A stretch of 64,000 nucleotides of DNA from Albibacillus kandeliae (GTDB taxonomy: Bacteria > Pseudomonadota > Alphaproteobacteria > Rhodobacterales > Rhodobacteraceae). The position numbers and the translations under genes are program-made. This document shows, piece by piece, positions 19,204-27,797 of the stretch. Numbering within the stretch: position 1 is the stretch's first letter; each line of letters opens with the position of its first letter. The notes under the pieces are model-generated. The model saw only the letters and a list, made by a program, of their open reading frames with translations, was not told where the DNA came from and ran no database searches. The DNA lies in the NCBI RefSeq assembly GCF_003116585.1, contig NZ_QEHM01000003.1, forward strand, positions 234,916 through 298,915, written 5' to 3'.

Positions 19204-20418
19204 TCATGCCTTGGGTTGCGGGCGGCTTTCCCTGACGAGGAGTGTCAGCGCCGCCGCGAGCGCAAGCGCCAGCGGCAGAAGCGCCAGCGCGAGAGCGAAG
19301 CTGCCCAGCCGGTCGACCAGCGCGCCGACCAGCGGCTGAAACACCAGCGCCGCGCCGATGCCGACCATGTTGACGAAGGCAATCGCCGTCCCGGCCGAGC
19401 GCGCATCCTGCCCGTCGCGCGCCATGGCAAAGGTCAGCATCTGCGCCCCGCCGAACAGCCCGGCGAGGAACAGCAGCACCGCCAGCAGGCACAGCGACCC
19501 GGTGCCGGAGAACAGCACCCCCGACCAGATCACCGCCGCCGCGACACCGCCGCCGAAGACGATCCACTTGCGATGTCCCAGCCGGTCCGAGAGCGCCCCT
19601 GCGCCGATGCTGCCTGCGGCCATGCCCCAGAACAGCAGGCTCACCGCCGTCTCCGCGGCAATCGGGGACAGCCCGTGGTCCTGCGCCAGCTCGGAGTTGC
19701 CCCAGAGCCCGCCGTAGACATTGATTGGCAGGTAGAGCAACGCACCGATCACCGCGATCAGCCAGACCTGTGAATCCCGCAGGATGTCGTAGAGCGGCCC
19801 CAGCGGCGAGTCATGAACCTCGACATCCTCCTGCTGCGCCGGGGCGTCGCGGAACAGCAGGACCGCCAGCGCGAATATCAGCAGCCCGAAGGCCCCGGTC
19901 GCCAGGAAGGTCGGGCGCCAGCCGATGGAGCCGACCACGCCGGTCAGCACCACCGCACCCACGGCGGTGCCCAGCATTCCCACCGCGTTCACCACCCCCG
20001 AAAGCACCGCGAACCGCTCGGACGGGAACCAGTGGTTCACCACGTAGAGCGCGCCGACAAAGGCGAAGGAGGCCCCGAACCCCGTGGCCAGCCTGCCCAC
20101 CCCCGCCAGCACAGGCGACGAAACCAGCCCGACCGTGGCGACCCCCAGCGCGCAGACGAGGATCGCGGGCAACACGAGGCGGCGAGCTCCGAAGCGGTCC
20201 AACAGCAGGCCCACGACGATCTGCATCGGGGCGTAGACCCAGAAGAACAGGCTCGACAGCACGCCGAACCCGGCGCGCGACAGGCCGAAGTCGGCAGCCA
20301 TCTCGCTCGTGGCGAGGCTCGGTTCGATCCGGGCGACAAACTCGAAGAGAAAGAACAGCGCGGCGACGACGAAAGCCGCCCAGGCGATGATCGGTTTGTG
20401 CCGGCTGTCGAACTCCAT
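19204..20418 (-). CDS. MFS transporter
   Basis: A 404-residue major facilitator carrier with twelve predicted TM segments. The loop 2-3 motif is present as GLLLDRFGARRLVLP near residues 72-86 and repeated as GALSDRLGHRKWIVF in the second half. It follows a GntR-type regulator by 13 bp on the same strand, so both are probably transcribed from the palindrome-containing promoter at 21088. The TM1 region (FLFEFVARIEPSL) resembles anion and organic-acid carriers of this superfamily, but the substrate cannot be assigned. Confidence 0.9.
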   Translation of the reverse strand: MEFDSRHKPIIAWAAFVVAALFFLFEFVARIEPSLATSEMAADFGLSRAGFGVLSSLFFWVYAPMQIVVGLLLDRFGARRLVLPAILVCALGVATVGLVSSPVLAGVGRLATGFGASFAFVGALYVVNHWFPSERFAVLSGVVNAVGMLGTAVGAVVLTGVVGSIGWRPTFLATGAFGLLIFALAVLLFRDAPAQQEDVEVHDSPLGPLYDILRDSQVWLIAVIGALLYLPINVYGGLWGNSELAQDHGLSPIAAETAVSLLFWGMAAGSIGAGALSDRLGHRKWIVFGGGVAAAVIWSGVLFSGTGSLCLLAVLLFLAGLFGGAQMLTFAMARDGQDARSAGTAIAFVNMVGIGAALVFQPLVGALVDRLGSFALALALLPLALALAAALTLLVRESRPQPKA

Positions 20419-20431
20419 GCCGCCGCTCCGC

Positions 20432-21079
20432 TCAGGAGGTCAGAAGACGCAGACCCTGGGTCACGTCCGACCGCACCGCCAGCCGCAGCCCCGGCTCGTC
20501 CCCAGCCTTGAGTGCGGCGATGATCAGCTTGTGATAATGCGGCGGATCGGTCCGCCGGAGCCGCCCGTAGAGCGCCCGCATCGTCGGACCGAGCTGCAGC
20601 CAGACCGTCTCGGCCATGGCCAGCATCGCGGGCGCCTGCGCCCGCAGGTAGAGCGTGCGGTGAAACTCGAGGTTGCTGCGGATGTAGCCCACGGCATCGC
20701 GGTTCACGATCACTTCGCCGATGGTATTGTTGATTGCGGTCAGCCGGTCGATCAGCGCCATGTGCGCGCGCGGCAGGGCCCGGCTGGCCAGCTCCACCTC
20801 GATCAGCGCCCGGAGCGCCGCCAGTTCCTCGATCCGCTCGTTGCTGAGCTCCGGGGTCGACACCCGCCCCGAGGACGAGAGGAACAGCGCCCCTTCCGCC
20901 ACCAGGCGCCGCACCGCCTCGCGCGCGGGGGTCATCGACACATCGAACTCCTTGCCGATGCCCCGCAGGGTCAGCGCCGCACCCGGCGCGATCTCGCCGT
21001 GCATGATGCGCGTTCTCAGGGTCCGGTAGACCCGGTCATGGGCGGCAGGAACGGCTTCGGAGGCGCGGGGTGTCATCAT
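20432..21079 (-). CDS. GntR family regulator, FCD subfamily
   Basis: A 215-residue regulator: GntR winged helix at about 15-75 (GIGKEFDVSMTPAREAVRRL) and a helical FCD effector domain with the metal/ligand positions in ELAALRALIEVE, EFHRTLY and a late DPPHYHKLIIAAL. I place the start at the ATG pair 21074-21079; the longer frame begins at a non-consensus position inside the operator palindrome. It lies directly upstream of an MFS gene and should control both itself and the carrier. Confidence 0.9.
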   Translation of the reverse strand: MMTPRASEAVPAAHDRVYRTLRTRIMHGEIAPGAALTLRGIGKEFDVSMTPAREAVRRLVAEGALFLSSSGRVSTPELSNERIEELAALRALIEVELASRALPRAHMALIDRLTAINNTIGEVIVNRDAVGYIRSNLEFHRTLYLRAQAPAMLAMAETVWLQLGPTMRALYGRLRRTDPPHYHKLIIAALKAGDEPGLRLAVRSDVTQGLRLLTS

Positions 21080-21087
21080 GCCGACAC

Positions 21088-21099
21088 TTGTGATCACAA
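21088..21099. promoter_or_regulatory. GntR-type operator palindrome
   Basis: TTGTGATCACAA is a perfect 12-bp palindrome lying 9 bp upstream of the GntR start codon. Its GT-N2-AC-like core is the form bound by many FCD-type GntR dimers. Autoregulation of the regulator-carrier operon is inferred. Confidence 0.6.
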
Positions 21100-21134
21100 A
21101 GCGCGAACCCGTCAAGAGCCCGCCCCGCCGGGGT

Positions 21135-21815
21135 TCAGAACCGGTAGAGATGGAGCGCGTTGCCTTGCCCGCGCAGCCAGCCGCGCGCCTCGGCGTAAGG
21201 ACCGTAGAGGCGCTCGACTACCGCCCAGAAGGCCGGCGAATGGTTCATCTCGGCCAGGTGCGCGACCTCGTGCGCCGCGACGTAGCGCAGCACCTCGGGC
21301 GGCGCCATCACCAGCCGCCAAGAGTACATCAGCGCCCCGTCGGATGTGCAGGATCCCCAGCGCGACCGGGTATCGCGCAGGGTGATCTTGCTGAACGTCA
21401 CCCCCAGTGCGGCGGCATAATGTTCCGAGGCCGTGGCGAGCCGGTCGCGCGCGAGGGTCTTGAGATAGCCCTGCAACCGGGGCCCCACCGGCCCGCGCGG
21501 AACCGCGATCTCGGCCGCGCCAAGCGTCACCCGGCGCCCTCCGGCCTCGACGATTCGCAGGATCCGCCCCTCGACCGGCACCTCGCCCCCCAGATCGATG
21601 GCCTGCTCCACCGGCCGACCCGCAAGGTGACGGCGAATCCAGTCCTCGCGGCTGCGGGCAAAGTCCATCGCCTCGCGTTCCGGCACGCCTCGAGGCATGG
21701 TCAGCGTAACCCGCCCGTCCAATTGGGAAATTCTGAGCGTCATCCGCCGCGCGCGGGTCGATTTGCGCAGGATCAGAGGCACCGGCGGCACACCGGGCAG
21801 GTGATGGTCGGCCAT
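21135..21815 (-). CDS. YgjP-like M48-type metallopeptidase domain protein
   Basis: A 226-residue protein of the DUF45/YgjP family. The zinc site is HEVAHLAEMNHSPAFW (HExxH plus a downstream His), preceded by the family segment SRWGSCTSDGALMYSWRL and followed by a Trp/Tyr-rich end. The N-terminal half carries RKSTRARRMTLRIS, the usual start of this family. I chose the start MADHHLPG since the earlier candidate would reach into the divergent promoter. Natural substrates are not known. It is divergent from the FYDLN gene. Confidence 0.88.
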   Translation of the reverse strand: MADHHLPGVPPVPLILRKSTRARRMTLRISQLDGRVTLTMPRGVPEREAMDFARSREDWIRRHLAGRPVEQAIDLGGEVPVEGRILRIVEAGGRRVTLGAAEIAVPRGPVGPRLQGYLKTLARDRLATASEHYAAALGVTFSKITLRDTRSRWGSCTSDGALMYSWRLVMAPPEVLRYVAAHEVAHLAEMNHSPAFWAVVERLYGPYAEARGWLRGQGNALHLYRF

Positions 21816-21913
21816 GCGTACGCCCCCATTGCCAAAGGCTTTGACAGTCCCCACCTCATATGGCAAGCGACCTGAATCGTCGATATGACCATCACAATTT
21901 CAAGGGGACGCCA

Positions 21914-22240
21914 ATGCCCAAGGAAGAATGGGGCACGAAACGCGTTTGCCCGACTACGGGTAAACGGTTCTATGACCTGAACCAGGATCCGATCATCAGC
22001 CCCTACACGGGCGAAGTTGTCGAGATCGATACCAGCAAGGCCCGCATGATCGCGGCCGATGCCGAGGACGCCGCGACGCTGAAAGCCAAGAAGTCCATGG
22101 CCAGCGACGACGATGACGTGATTCTCGATGACGACGACGTCGATGTGGATCTGGACGACGATCTGCTGGAAGACGACGAAGACGAGGATGACGTCTCGCT
22201 CGACGATATCGCGGATGTTTCCGGCGAAGACGACGACTGA
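21914..22240 (+). CDS. TIGR02300 (FYDLN) family protein
   Basis: A 108-residue protein with the conserved N-terminal block EEWGTKRVCPTTGKRFYDLN (residues 4-23), then PIISPYTGE, and an extremely acidic tail from about residue 67 made almost only of Asp and Glu. This is the alphaproteobacterial FYDLN-acid family; function is unknown. The Cys-x-x-Thr-Gly pattern suggests a degenerate zinc-ribbon-like start. AAGGGGA at 21902-21908 is the ribosome site for the ATG at 21914. Its 3' end runs straight into the tRNA-Ala promoter region. Confidence 0.93.
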   Translation: MPKEEWGTKRVCPTTGKRFYDLNQDPIISPYTGEVVEIDTSKARMIAADAEDAATLKAKKSMASDDDDVILDDDDVDVDLDDDLLEDDEDEDDVSLDDIADVSGEDDD

Positions 22241-22251
22241 AAAAACTCTCG

Positions 22252-22287
22252 CGCCGGGCGGAATTTTTCGCTTGAACCCGCCCGGCG
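22252..22287. terminator. hairpin after FYDLN gene overlapping tRNA-Ala promoter
   Basis: CGCCGGGCGG (22252-22261) and CCGCCCGGCG (22278-22287) are perfect 10-bp arms around a 16-nt loop that contains ATTTTTCG and the -35 box of the tRNA-Ala promoter. It may end the upstream transcript, but the T-tract is in the loop, not after the stem. Confidence 0.4.
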
Positions 22288-22300
22288 AAGCGCCTATTCA
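22272..22300 (+). promoter_or_regulatory. sigma70-type promoter for tRNA-Ala
   Basis: TTGAAC (22272-22277), a 17-bp spacer and TATTCA (22295-22300) end 12 bp before the tRNA. Spacing is ideal and both boxes are close to consensus for this group. Confidence 0.6.
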
Positions 22301-22312
22301 GCGGCGCACTAC

Positions 22313-22388
<76 letters not shown>

Positions 22389-22580
22389 AACTTCCCATCA
22401 CCCATCTCAGACTGTCCGTTCTCCCCCTCGGGGAGTTCGCCTCTCCTGTCTCTTAGACAAGCCCCGCGCAGCTCTCGCTGCCTCCTTGCCCACGCTCCCC
22501 TTGCCCCGTCACGGCCGACCTTGCGGCGCCGCCCTATCGCTGCGACGGTGCAGCCGACGGGAGGGGAGGAGACCGCCAAC

Positions 22581-23603
22581 GTGACGCAACCCGACGATCT
22601 GGCAGACTGGTCGCTGCACTGCTTCTGCCTTGGCGCCCGAAAGACCCCGCACGCCCTTGTCCGGAGCGGCGGGAACGGTCGGCTCCTGTTCGAGGCCGCG
22701 GACTGGTGCAGCCTCGCCGACCTCGCCCGCGTCGGGATCAGCGTGTCCGAGGACGCCCTGACGGACCTCTCCGCCTTCAACGTGCTGGAACGGCGGGATG
22801 GAAAGGTGCGCTCCCGAATCCCGAGATTCGGGCCCGATACGATCCGCCCCCTGCGGGACCGAATGAACACGGCGGCCGGGGCGTTTCTGGACGACGCACA
22901 GGATCTGCTCGCGGAACTGGCACAGGAACTCGCCGCCAAGGGCCTGCCGCACGCCTTCTACGCCGTCTTCTTCGGAACGGTCATGGACGGGTTCCTGTGG
23001 CGACATCTCCGCAACCGCATCGACCTTCCCGATACCCGCCTGACCGCAGATCACCCCTACTGGCGCGGTGTGTTCTGGGCCGTCTATCCCCCGGTCGAGA
23101 ATGCGATCGGCACCAACGAAATCACCCTCGGAGCCGCAACCCTCACGATGGTCTGGTCGGAGAAGACCGCCGCCATGCTGAACGACCTGCGGCAGCAGGA
23201 CTGGCCAGCAGTGTTTCTGCGCTTCCTTCTCGGAGAGTCCGCCGAGCCACCGCCGCAGGCCGCATCCGCGGGCCTTGTCGACAGCGACTCGAACCCCACG
23301 GTGCCCGTCTTCGGAAGCTCCGGCTTCGCAGAGCTGTCGCAGCTGGCCGACCACCTTGCCGACCGCGCCGCCGCCCATCTCAGCGACACGCTCGGCAAGC
23401 TGTCCTTCGCCAACGACCTGAGCGGGCCCGCGCGCAATGTCATCCTCGCCCACGAATACATCTGGGCCATGCAGACGGTATTCGGGAGGGAGAGCTCCGC
23501 GACCATCGGTCAAATCGCCAATACCCGGCCACCCGTGGATGTCAGGGGATCGGTCGTCGTACACATCGATCCGCCCCGGCCCCCGGACCCAGTCGGACAT
23601 TGA
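22581..23603 (+). CDS. unknown protein, possible winged-helix N-terminus
   Basis: A 340-residue protein I do not recognise. Residues about 15-85 could be a winged helix (AADWCSLADLARVGISVSEDALTDLSAFNVLERRDGKVRS). The middle is rich in aromatics (FYAVFFGTVMDGFLW, then FWAVYPPVENAIGTNEIT) and the last part is helical. I chose the GTG at 22581 because GGGAGGAG lies 9 bp before it; an ATG at 22521 is also in frame. A long frame exists on the other strand over the same bases, but its predicted protein is low in hydrophobic core pattern and high in Gly, Val and Arg, so I take the plus strand as real. Confidence 0.65.
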   Translation: MTQPDDLADWSLHCFCLGARKTPHALVRSGGNGRLLFEAADWCSLADLARVGISVSEDALTDLSAFNVLERRDGKVRSRIPRFGPDTIRPLRDRMNTAAGAFLDDAQDLLAELAQELAAKGLPHAFYAVFFGTVMDGFLWRHLRNRIDLPDTRLTADHPYWRGVFWAVYPPVENAIGTNEITLGAATLTMVWSEKTAAMLNDLRQQDWPAVFLRFLLGESAEPPPQAASAGLVDSDSNPTVPVFGSSGFAELSQLADHLADRAAAHLSDTLGKLSFANDLSGPARNVILAHEYIWAMQTVFGRESSATIGQIANTRPPVDVRGSVVVHIDPPRPPDPVGH

Positions 23604-23677
23604 GCCAAACGCCCCGGCGGCCTACAACATCCGGGCAGCCTCCTGAACAGCAGGTCAACCGGGAAGAGACGCCAAGC

Positions 23678-24094
23678 ATGATCGCCTATGTCACGGTCGG
23701 TACGGATGACATCGCACGCGCAAAGCGGTTCTATTCGGCCATCCTCCCCGCCCTCGGCTACACTCTGGAGGAAGGTCCCGAGGGCCTGAGCTTTACCCTG
23801 CCCCCGCAACCGGGCCAGTCCCCCACCCTGCCGGACTTCTACGTCAAGCCCACCTTCGACGGGCGCCCGGCCTCGGCGGGCAACGGGGCCATGGTGGCCT
23901 TCCAGCTGCGCAACCAGCAACAGGTACGCGATCTGCACGCTGCCGCGCTGGCCGCGGGGGGCTCGGACGAGGGGCAGCCGGGATTCCGTGCCGCCTACGG
24001 CCCGCGTTTCTACGTCGGTTACCTGCGCGACCCGCAGGGCAACAAGATAGCCCTCTTCTCCAGCAACCCCGACGAACCGGGGCGGGACGACTAG
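23678..24094 (+). CDS. VOC (glyoxalase-like) family protein
   Basis: A 138-residue vicinal-oxygen-chelate protein: strand IAYVTVGTDD, helix IARAKRFYSAILPALGY, then FYVKPTFDG and a second module with MVAFQLRN, helix VRDLHAAALAAGG and the C-terminal YVGYLRDPQGNKIALF. The DPxGNKI end is the family hallmark. The usual first metal His of glyoxalase I is not obvious at strand 1, so it may bind rather than convert a ligand. It follows the unknown gene by 74 bp. Confidence 0.9.
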   Translation: MIAYVTVGTDDIARAKRFYSAILPALGYTLEEGPEGLSFTLPPQPGQSPTLPDFYVKPTFDGRPASAGNGAMVAFQLRNQQQVRDLHAAALAAGGSDEGQPGFRAAYGPRFYVGYLRDPQGNKIALFSSNPDEPGRDD

Positions 24095-24187
24095 CACCTC
24101 CTCCACCCCCGAATCTCACGGATGCGATCCTCGCCCCCGGCGTGCTGGTCGCCGCCGCCCTGTTCCACTGAAACCCGAGGAGTTCTC

Positions 24188-24730
24188 ATGAGTGACCGTT
24201 TCCACGTCGTGACCGGCGGCCCCGGTGCGGGCAAGACCAGCCTGATCGCCGAACTCGCCCGCAGGGGCGTCCACACCGTGCCCGAATCCGGCCGCACAAT
24301 CATCCGGGAACAGACTCGGCTGGGCGGCAGCGCCCTCCCCTGGGCCGACCGTGCGGCCTATGCCCTGCTGATGCTGGAACGCGATATCGCGGCCTGGCAC
24401 ACCGCCGAGGCGCTCACCGGGCCGGTGATCTTCGACCGGGGCATTCCCGACGTGCTGGGCTATTGCCGGCTCTGCGGCCTGACCGTCCCCCGGGCGCTCG
24501 ACCGCGCGGCAGGCGCGTTGCGCTATCACCGGCGGGTGATGCTTGCCCCGTTCTGGCCGGAGATCTTCACCGGCGATGCCGAGCGCAAGCAGACGCCCGC
24601 CGAGGCCGAGGCGACCAGCAGGGCGATGGCCGAGGCCTATGGCGGCCTCGGCTACCAGATCGTGGACCTGCCCCGCCTCGATGTCGGCGCACGGGCCGAC
24701 ATCGTGATGGCACAGCTGTCTGGCGGCTAG
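24188..24730 (+). CDS. AAA family ATPase (AAA_28-like kinase fold)
   Basis: A 180-residue P-loop protein with Walker A TGGPGAGKTS (residues about 8-17), an early PESGRTIIREQ segment, FDRGIPDVLGYC (likely Walker B-like DRG) and ERKQTPAEAEAT. This is the small AAA_28 type that resembles nucleotide kinases and has no known substrate. Start at MSDRFHVV follows a GAGGAG ribosome site; an earlier ATG lacks one. Its TAG stop and the TAG of the convergent ligase share the palindrome CTAG, so the two genes overlap by 4 bp. Confidence 0.85.
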   Translation: MSDRFHVVTGGPGAGKTSLIAELARRGVHTVPESGRTIIREQTRLGGSALPWADRAAYALLMLERDIAAWHTAEALTGPVIFDRGIPDVLGYCRLCGLTVPRALDRAAGALRYHRRVMLAPFWPEIFTGDAERKQTPAEAEATSRAMAEAYGGLGYQIVDLPRLDVGARADIVMAQLSGG

Positions 24731-26289
24731 GCCGCGCCCTTGACCCGGTCGCGCAACACGCGGCGCAGGATCTTGCCGGAGGCCGATTTCGGAATCTCGT
24801 CCACCACTTCGAGGATGCGCACCTGCTTGTAGTGCGCCAGCCGGTCCTCGAGATAGCTCTGCACGTCGCCAAGGCTCGGCGCGGCCTGCCCCGCAGCCGC
24901 CACGATAAAGGCCATCGGCAGTTCGCCCGCCTCGTCATCCGGCTTGCCGATTACGGCGGCGTCGGCGATGGCCGGGTGAGTGACCAGTTCCGCCTCCAAC
25001 TCGGCAGGCGCCACCTGGAAGCCCTTGTACTTCACCAGCTCCTTCAGGCGGTCGGTGATGAACAGGAAGCCCTCGTCGTCGAAATGCCCGATGTCACCGG
25101 TACGCAGCCAACCGCCCTCGACGATGGTATCCGCCGTGGCCTTGGGGTTGTTGATATAGCCCTTCATCACCTGCGGCCCGCGGACCCACAGCTCTCCGTC
25201 CTCGCCCGGCGCGGCATCTTCCAGCGTGTCGACCTTCATGATCCGGCACTCGGTATTCGACACCGTCACGCCTGAGGCGCCGGTCTTGCCCTTACCGAAG
25301 GCCGAGACATGGCTGACCGGCGACAACTCGGTCATGCCGTAGCCCTGCACCGCCGAGGCACCGAGGCGGCGACCCATCGCATCCGCGACGTCCCCGCCCA
25401 GCGGCGCGGCGCCCGAGTTGGCCTGGGTCACGCAGCTCAGGTCGAACTGGTCCACCAGCGGATGCTTGGCCAGCGCCAGCGCCACCGGTGGCACGATCCA
25501 CAGCCGCGGCGTCTGGTACTCGACGATCAGCTTCAGGAACATCTCGAGGTCGAAGCGCGGCATGGTCACCAGCCCGCCGCCTGCGGCGAGATAGATGTTC
25601 TGCAGCACCTCCAGCCCGTAGATGTGAAAGAAGGGCAGAAAGGCGATGGTCATCTCGCCCCGCGTCACGTCGGCGGGCACAAGGCACTGGTCGATGTTCA
25701 CCACGAGGTTGCGATGGGTCAGCATCACGCCCTTGGGCAGGCCGGTCGTCCCCGAGGAATAGGGCAGCGCCACCACGTGTTCGGCCACGTCCACCGGCAC
25801 CTGCTCGGCCAGCGGCGTGCCCATCAGATCGGTCAGCGGGATCATGCCCTCGGGCGCCTCGCCGATGACGACGATCTGTTCCACCTTGGTGCCCTTGATT
25901 GCCTCGCGCGCAGTGTCGGCGAACATCGCGATGGTCACCAGCACATCGGCCCCGGCATCCTTCAGCTGATGGTTCACCTCGTGCGCCGTGTAGGTCGGGT
26001 TGATCGTGGTCACCGTGCCGCCAGCCCAGGCAGAGGCGTGAAAGGTGACGCAATACTCCGGCAGGTTCGGCGCCATCAGCGCAACCACCTTGCCCGCGCC
26101 CCAGCCCCGCGCGGTCAGCCCGCCGGCCAGCGATTTCACCGCCCCGATGAACTGCGCCCCGGTCAGCTTGCGCCCGGTCGGCCCGTCGATCAGGATCGTC
26201 GCCTCCGGGTCGATCCCCTCGAAGACGCGCTGCGTGATGGTCTTGTCGGTCAGCGCGACGTCAGGAAACGTGCTCTTGTAGATGTTCAT
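24727..26289 (-). CDS. AMP-binding acyl/aryl-CoA ligase (4-coumarate-CoA ligase-like)
   Basis: A 520-residue adenylate-forming enzyme that activates a carboxylate as acyl-AMP and then acyl-CoA. Motifs: P-loop-like YSSGTTGLPKGVMLTH, YGMTE, GWLRTGDIG, and the C-terminal catalytic Lys in PKSASGKILRR. The proportions and the MLTHRNLVVNI segment fit the 4CL/luciferase-like branch. AGGAG lies just before the ATG. It is on the same strand as tauABC and 239 bp downstream of tauC, separated by a strong hairpin, so it is likely transcribed separately. Its acid substrate is not evident. Confidence 0.92.
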   Translation of the reverse strand: MNIYKSTFPDVALTDKTITQRVFEGIDPEATILIDGPTGRKLTGAQFIGAVKSLAGGLTARGWGAGKVVALMAPNLPEYCVTFHASAWAGGTVTTINPTYTAHEVNHQLKDAGADVLVTIAMFADTAREAIKGTKVEQIVVIGEAPEGMIPLTDLMGTPLAEQVPVDVAEHVVALPYSSGTTGLPKGVMLTHRNLVVNIDQCLVPADVTRGEMTIAFLPFFHIYGLEVLQNIYLAAGGGLVTMPRFDLEMFLKLIVEYQTPRLWIVPPVALALAKHPLVDQFDLSCVTQANSGAAPLGGDVADAMGRRLGASAVQGYGMTELSPVSHVSAFGKGKTGASGVTVSNTECRIMKVDTLEDAAPGEDGELWVRGPQVMKGYINNPKATADTIVEGGWLRTGDIGHFDDEGFLFITDRLKELVKYKGFQVAPAELEAELVTHPAIADAAVIGKPDDEAGELPMAFIVAAAGQAAPSLGDVQSYLEDRLAHYKQVRILEVVDEIPKSASGKILRRVLRDRVKGAA

Positions 26290-26448
26290 GTGTTTCTCCT
26301 CCCGAGCGAAGCCTACACCGCCAAATCCCGCGCCCAAAAGAACTTTGTAAGCGTCGATTCAGCGCGGCATTTCCGGAGGATCGCCAAAATCCGGGGAACC
26401 GGCGCCCCTTTGCCCGTCGGCACCGTCCGGGCACCGCCCCAGACGCAC

Positions 26449-26482
26449 CGGACCCCGCCGACAGGCGAGTCGGCGGGGTCCG
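26449..26482. terminator. strong hairpin after tauC
   Basis: CGGACCCCGCCGAC (26449-26462) and GTCGGCGGGGTCCG (26469-26482) are perfect 14-bp arms around a 6-nt loop, between tauC and the ligase gene. No T-tract follows on the minus strand, so it may be a Rho-assisted end or an RNA-protecting 3' hairpin of the tau mRNA. Confidence 0.6.
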
Positions 26483-26528
26483 TGCTTTCCCTCTGGATCG
26501 GGGCTTGATGTGGCCCGTCGGGCTAAGG

Positions 26529-27797
26529 TCAGCCCTTGCCCTTCCACGGTACCAGCACGCGCTCGGCCCAGCGCATCAGCATGTCGATGCCGAAGCCGAT
26601 GATGCCGATCAGGATGATACCCATGATCACGATGTCGGTGTTCTGGAACTTCGACGCGACCATGATCATCATGCCCGCCCCCTTCTCGGCGGCGACCAGT
26701 TCGGCGGCGACCACGGTGCCCCAGCAGACCCCCATCGCCACCCGCGCGCCGGTGAAGATATCGGGCAGTGAGTTCGGGATGATCACGTAGCGCATGATCT
26801 GCGCCTTGCTCGCCCCCAGCGAATAGGCGGCGTGCACCTTGGATATCTTGACCCCCGACACCCCAGAACGCGCGGCGATGGCCATGATCCAAAGCGCCGC
26901 AAGGAACAGCAGGATGATCTTGCCCGCCTCGCCGATGCCCGCCCAGATGATCACCAGCGGGATCAGGGCCAGCGGCGGAACCGGGCGCATGAATTCCACG
27001 ATCGGGTCGAACCACCCCCGGAACCAGTCCGACAGCCCCATTGCATAGCCCAGCGGAATGCCCACCAGCGCGCCAAAGAAGAAGCCCGCGATCACCCGGA
27101 ACAGCGACCAGCCGAGGTGCTGCCACAGGGTCGAGCCGCGAAAGCCCTCCTGCGCGATGTCGATCAGGCGCGCCATCACCGCCTCAGGCGCGGGCAGCCA
27201 GATCGGCTCCATCTGCCAGCCCTTCTTGGGCTCGAAGTTGAGCGTACCCTTCTGGCTCATGCCGACGCGGCCAAAGTCGGTGATCACCTCTCCGCCCGGC
27301 ACGATCGGCTGACCGTTGACCGCGACGACCTTGGCGCCGTCCGCCTTGGTCACCTCGTCATTGCGGTCGACCTGGATCAGGCCCGACCGCCACATGCCCA
27401 CGGTGGCGCTGTCGTTCTTGGCCCAGCCGTCGCCCGCCTCGACCTCCGGCGCCTTGGCCTCCTGCTCGATCGGATGCACCAGCACCGTGACCGTCGCCGT
27501 GGCGGGCTCCCGCCCCGGCGCCTCGGCGGTATAGTCGAACCGCGCCAGACCCTCGAAGGGGCCGGGCGCATGCAGGAACTTCGGCAACAGCGCCGAGCCG
27601 GTGAACATGCCCCACAGCAGGAACAGGGTCAGGATCGAAATGACCGAGGCGGTTCGGTTCGAACGCACCGCGCTCTCGTCGCCGAAGGTCACGGTCTTGA
27701 GCGAGGTGAAATCCTTGCGCGCGCCGGGCTTGATCAGCTTCATCACCACGAAGAAAGAGACGACGAAGACGGCGACATAGATCAGCAGGACAATCAT
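26529..27797 (-). CDS. tauC: taurine ABC transporter permease with N-terminal insertion
   Basis: A 422-residue inner-membrane channel subunit of the taurine importer; the family is normally about 275 residues. The C-terminal part from residue 198 (PIWLPAPEAVMARLIDIA) onward is a full TauC core with the coupling loop AYSLGASKAQIMRYVIIPN. Before it lie an extra TM (2-20), a second TM (51-67) that matches the usual TM1, and an insertion of about 120 residues (75-197) on the periplasmic side, rich in strands and containing GLIQVDRNDE and VVAVNGQPI. Start overlaps the tauB stop by 4 bp. Confidence 0.93.
   Translation of the reverse strand: MIVLLIYVAVFVVSFFVVMKLIKPGARKDFTSLKTVTFGDESAVRSNRTASVISILTLFLLWGMFTGSALLPKFLHAPGPFEGLARFDYTAEAPGREPATATVTVLVHPIEQEAKAPEVEAGDGWAKNDSATVGMWRSGLIQVDRNDEVTKADGAKVVAVNGQPIVPGGEVITDFGRVGMSQKGTLNFEPKKGWQMEPIWLPAPEAVMARLIDIAQEGFRGSTLWQHLGWSLFRVIAGFFFGALVGIPLGYAMGLSDWFRGWFDPIVEFMRPVPPLALIPLVIIWAGIGEAGKIILLFLAALWIMAIAARSGVSGVKISKVHAAYSLGASKAQIMRYVIIPNSLPDIFTGARVAMGVCWGTVVAAELVAAEKGAGMMIMVASKFQNTDIVIMGIILIGIIGFGIDMLMRWAERVLVPWKGKG

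Noticed and set aside
22509-23600. 363-residue minus-strand frame over the unknown plus-strand gene
   Set aside because: Composition is biased to Gly, Val, Asp and Arg with no core pattern or ribosome site; the plus-strand frame has both a ribosome site and a plausible fold.
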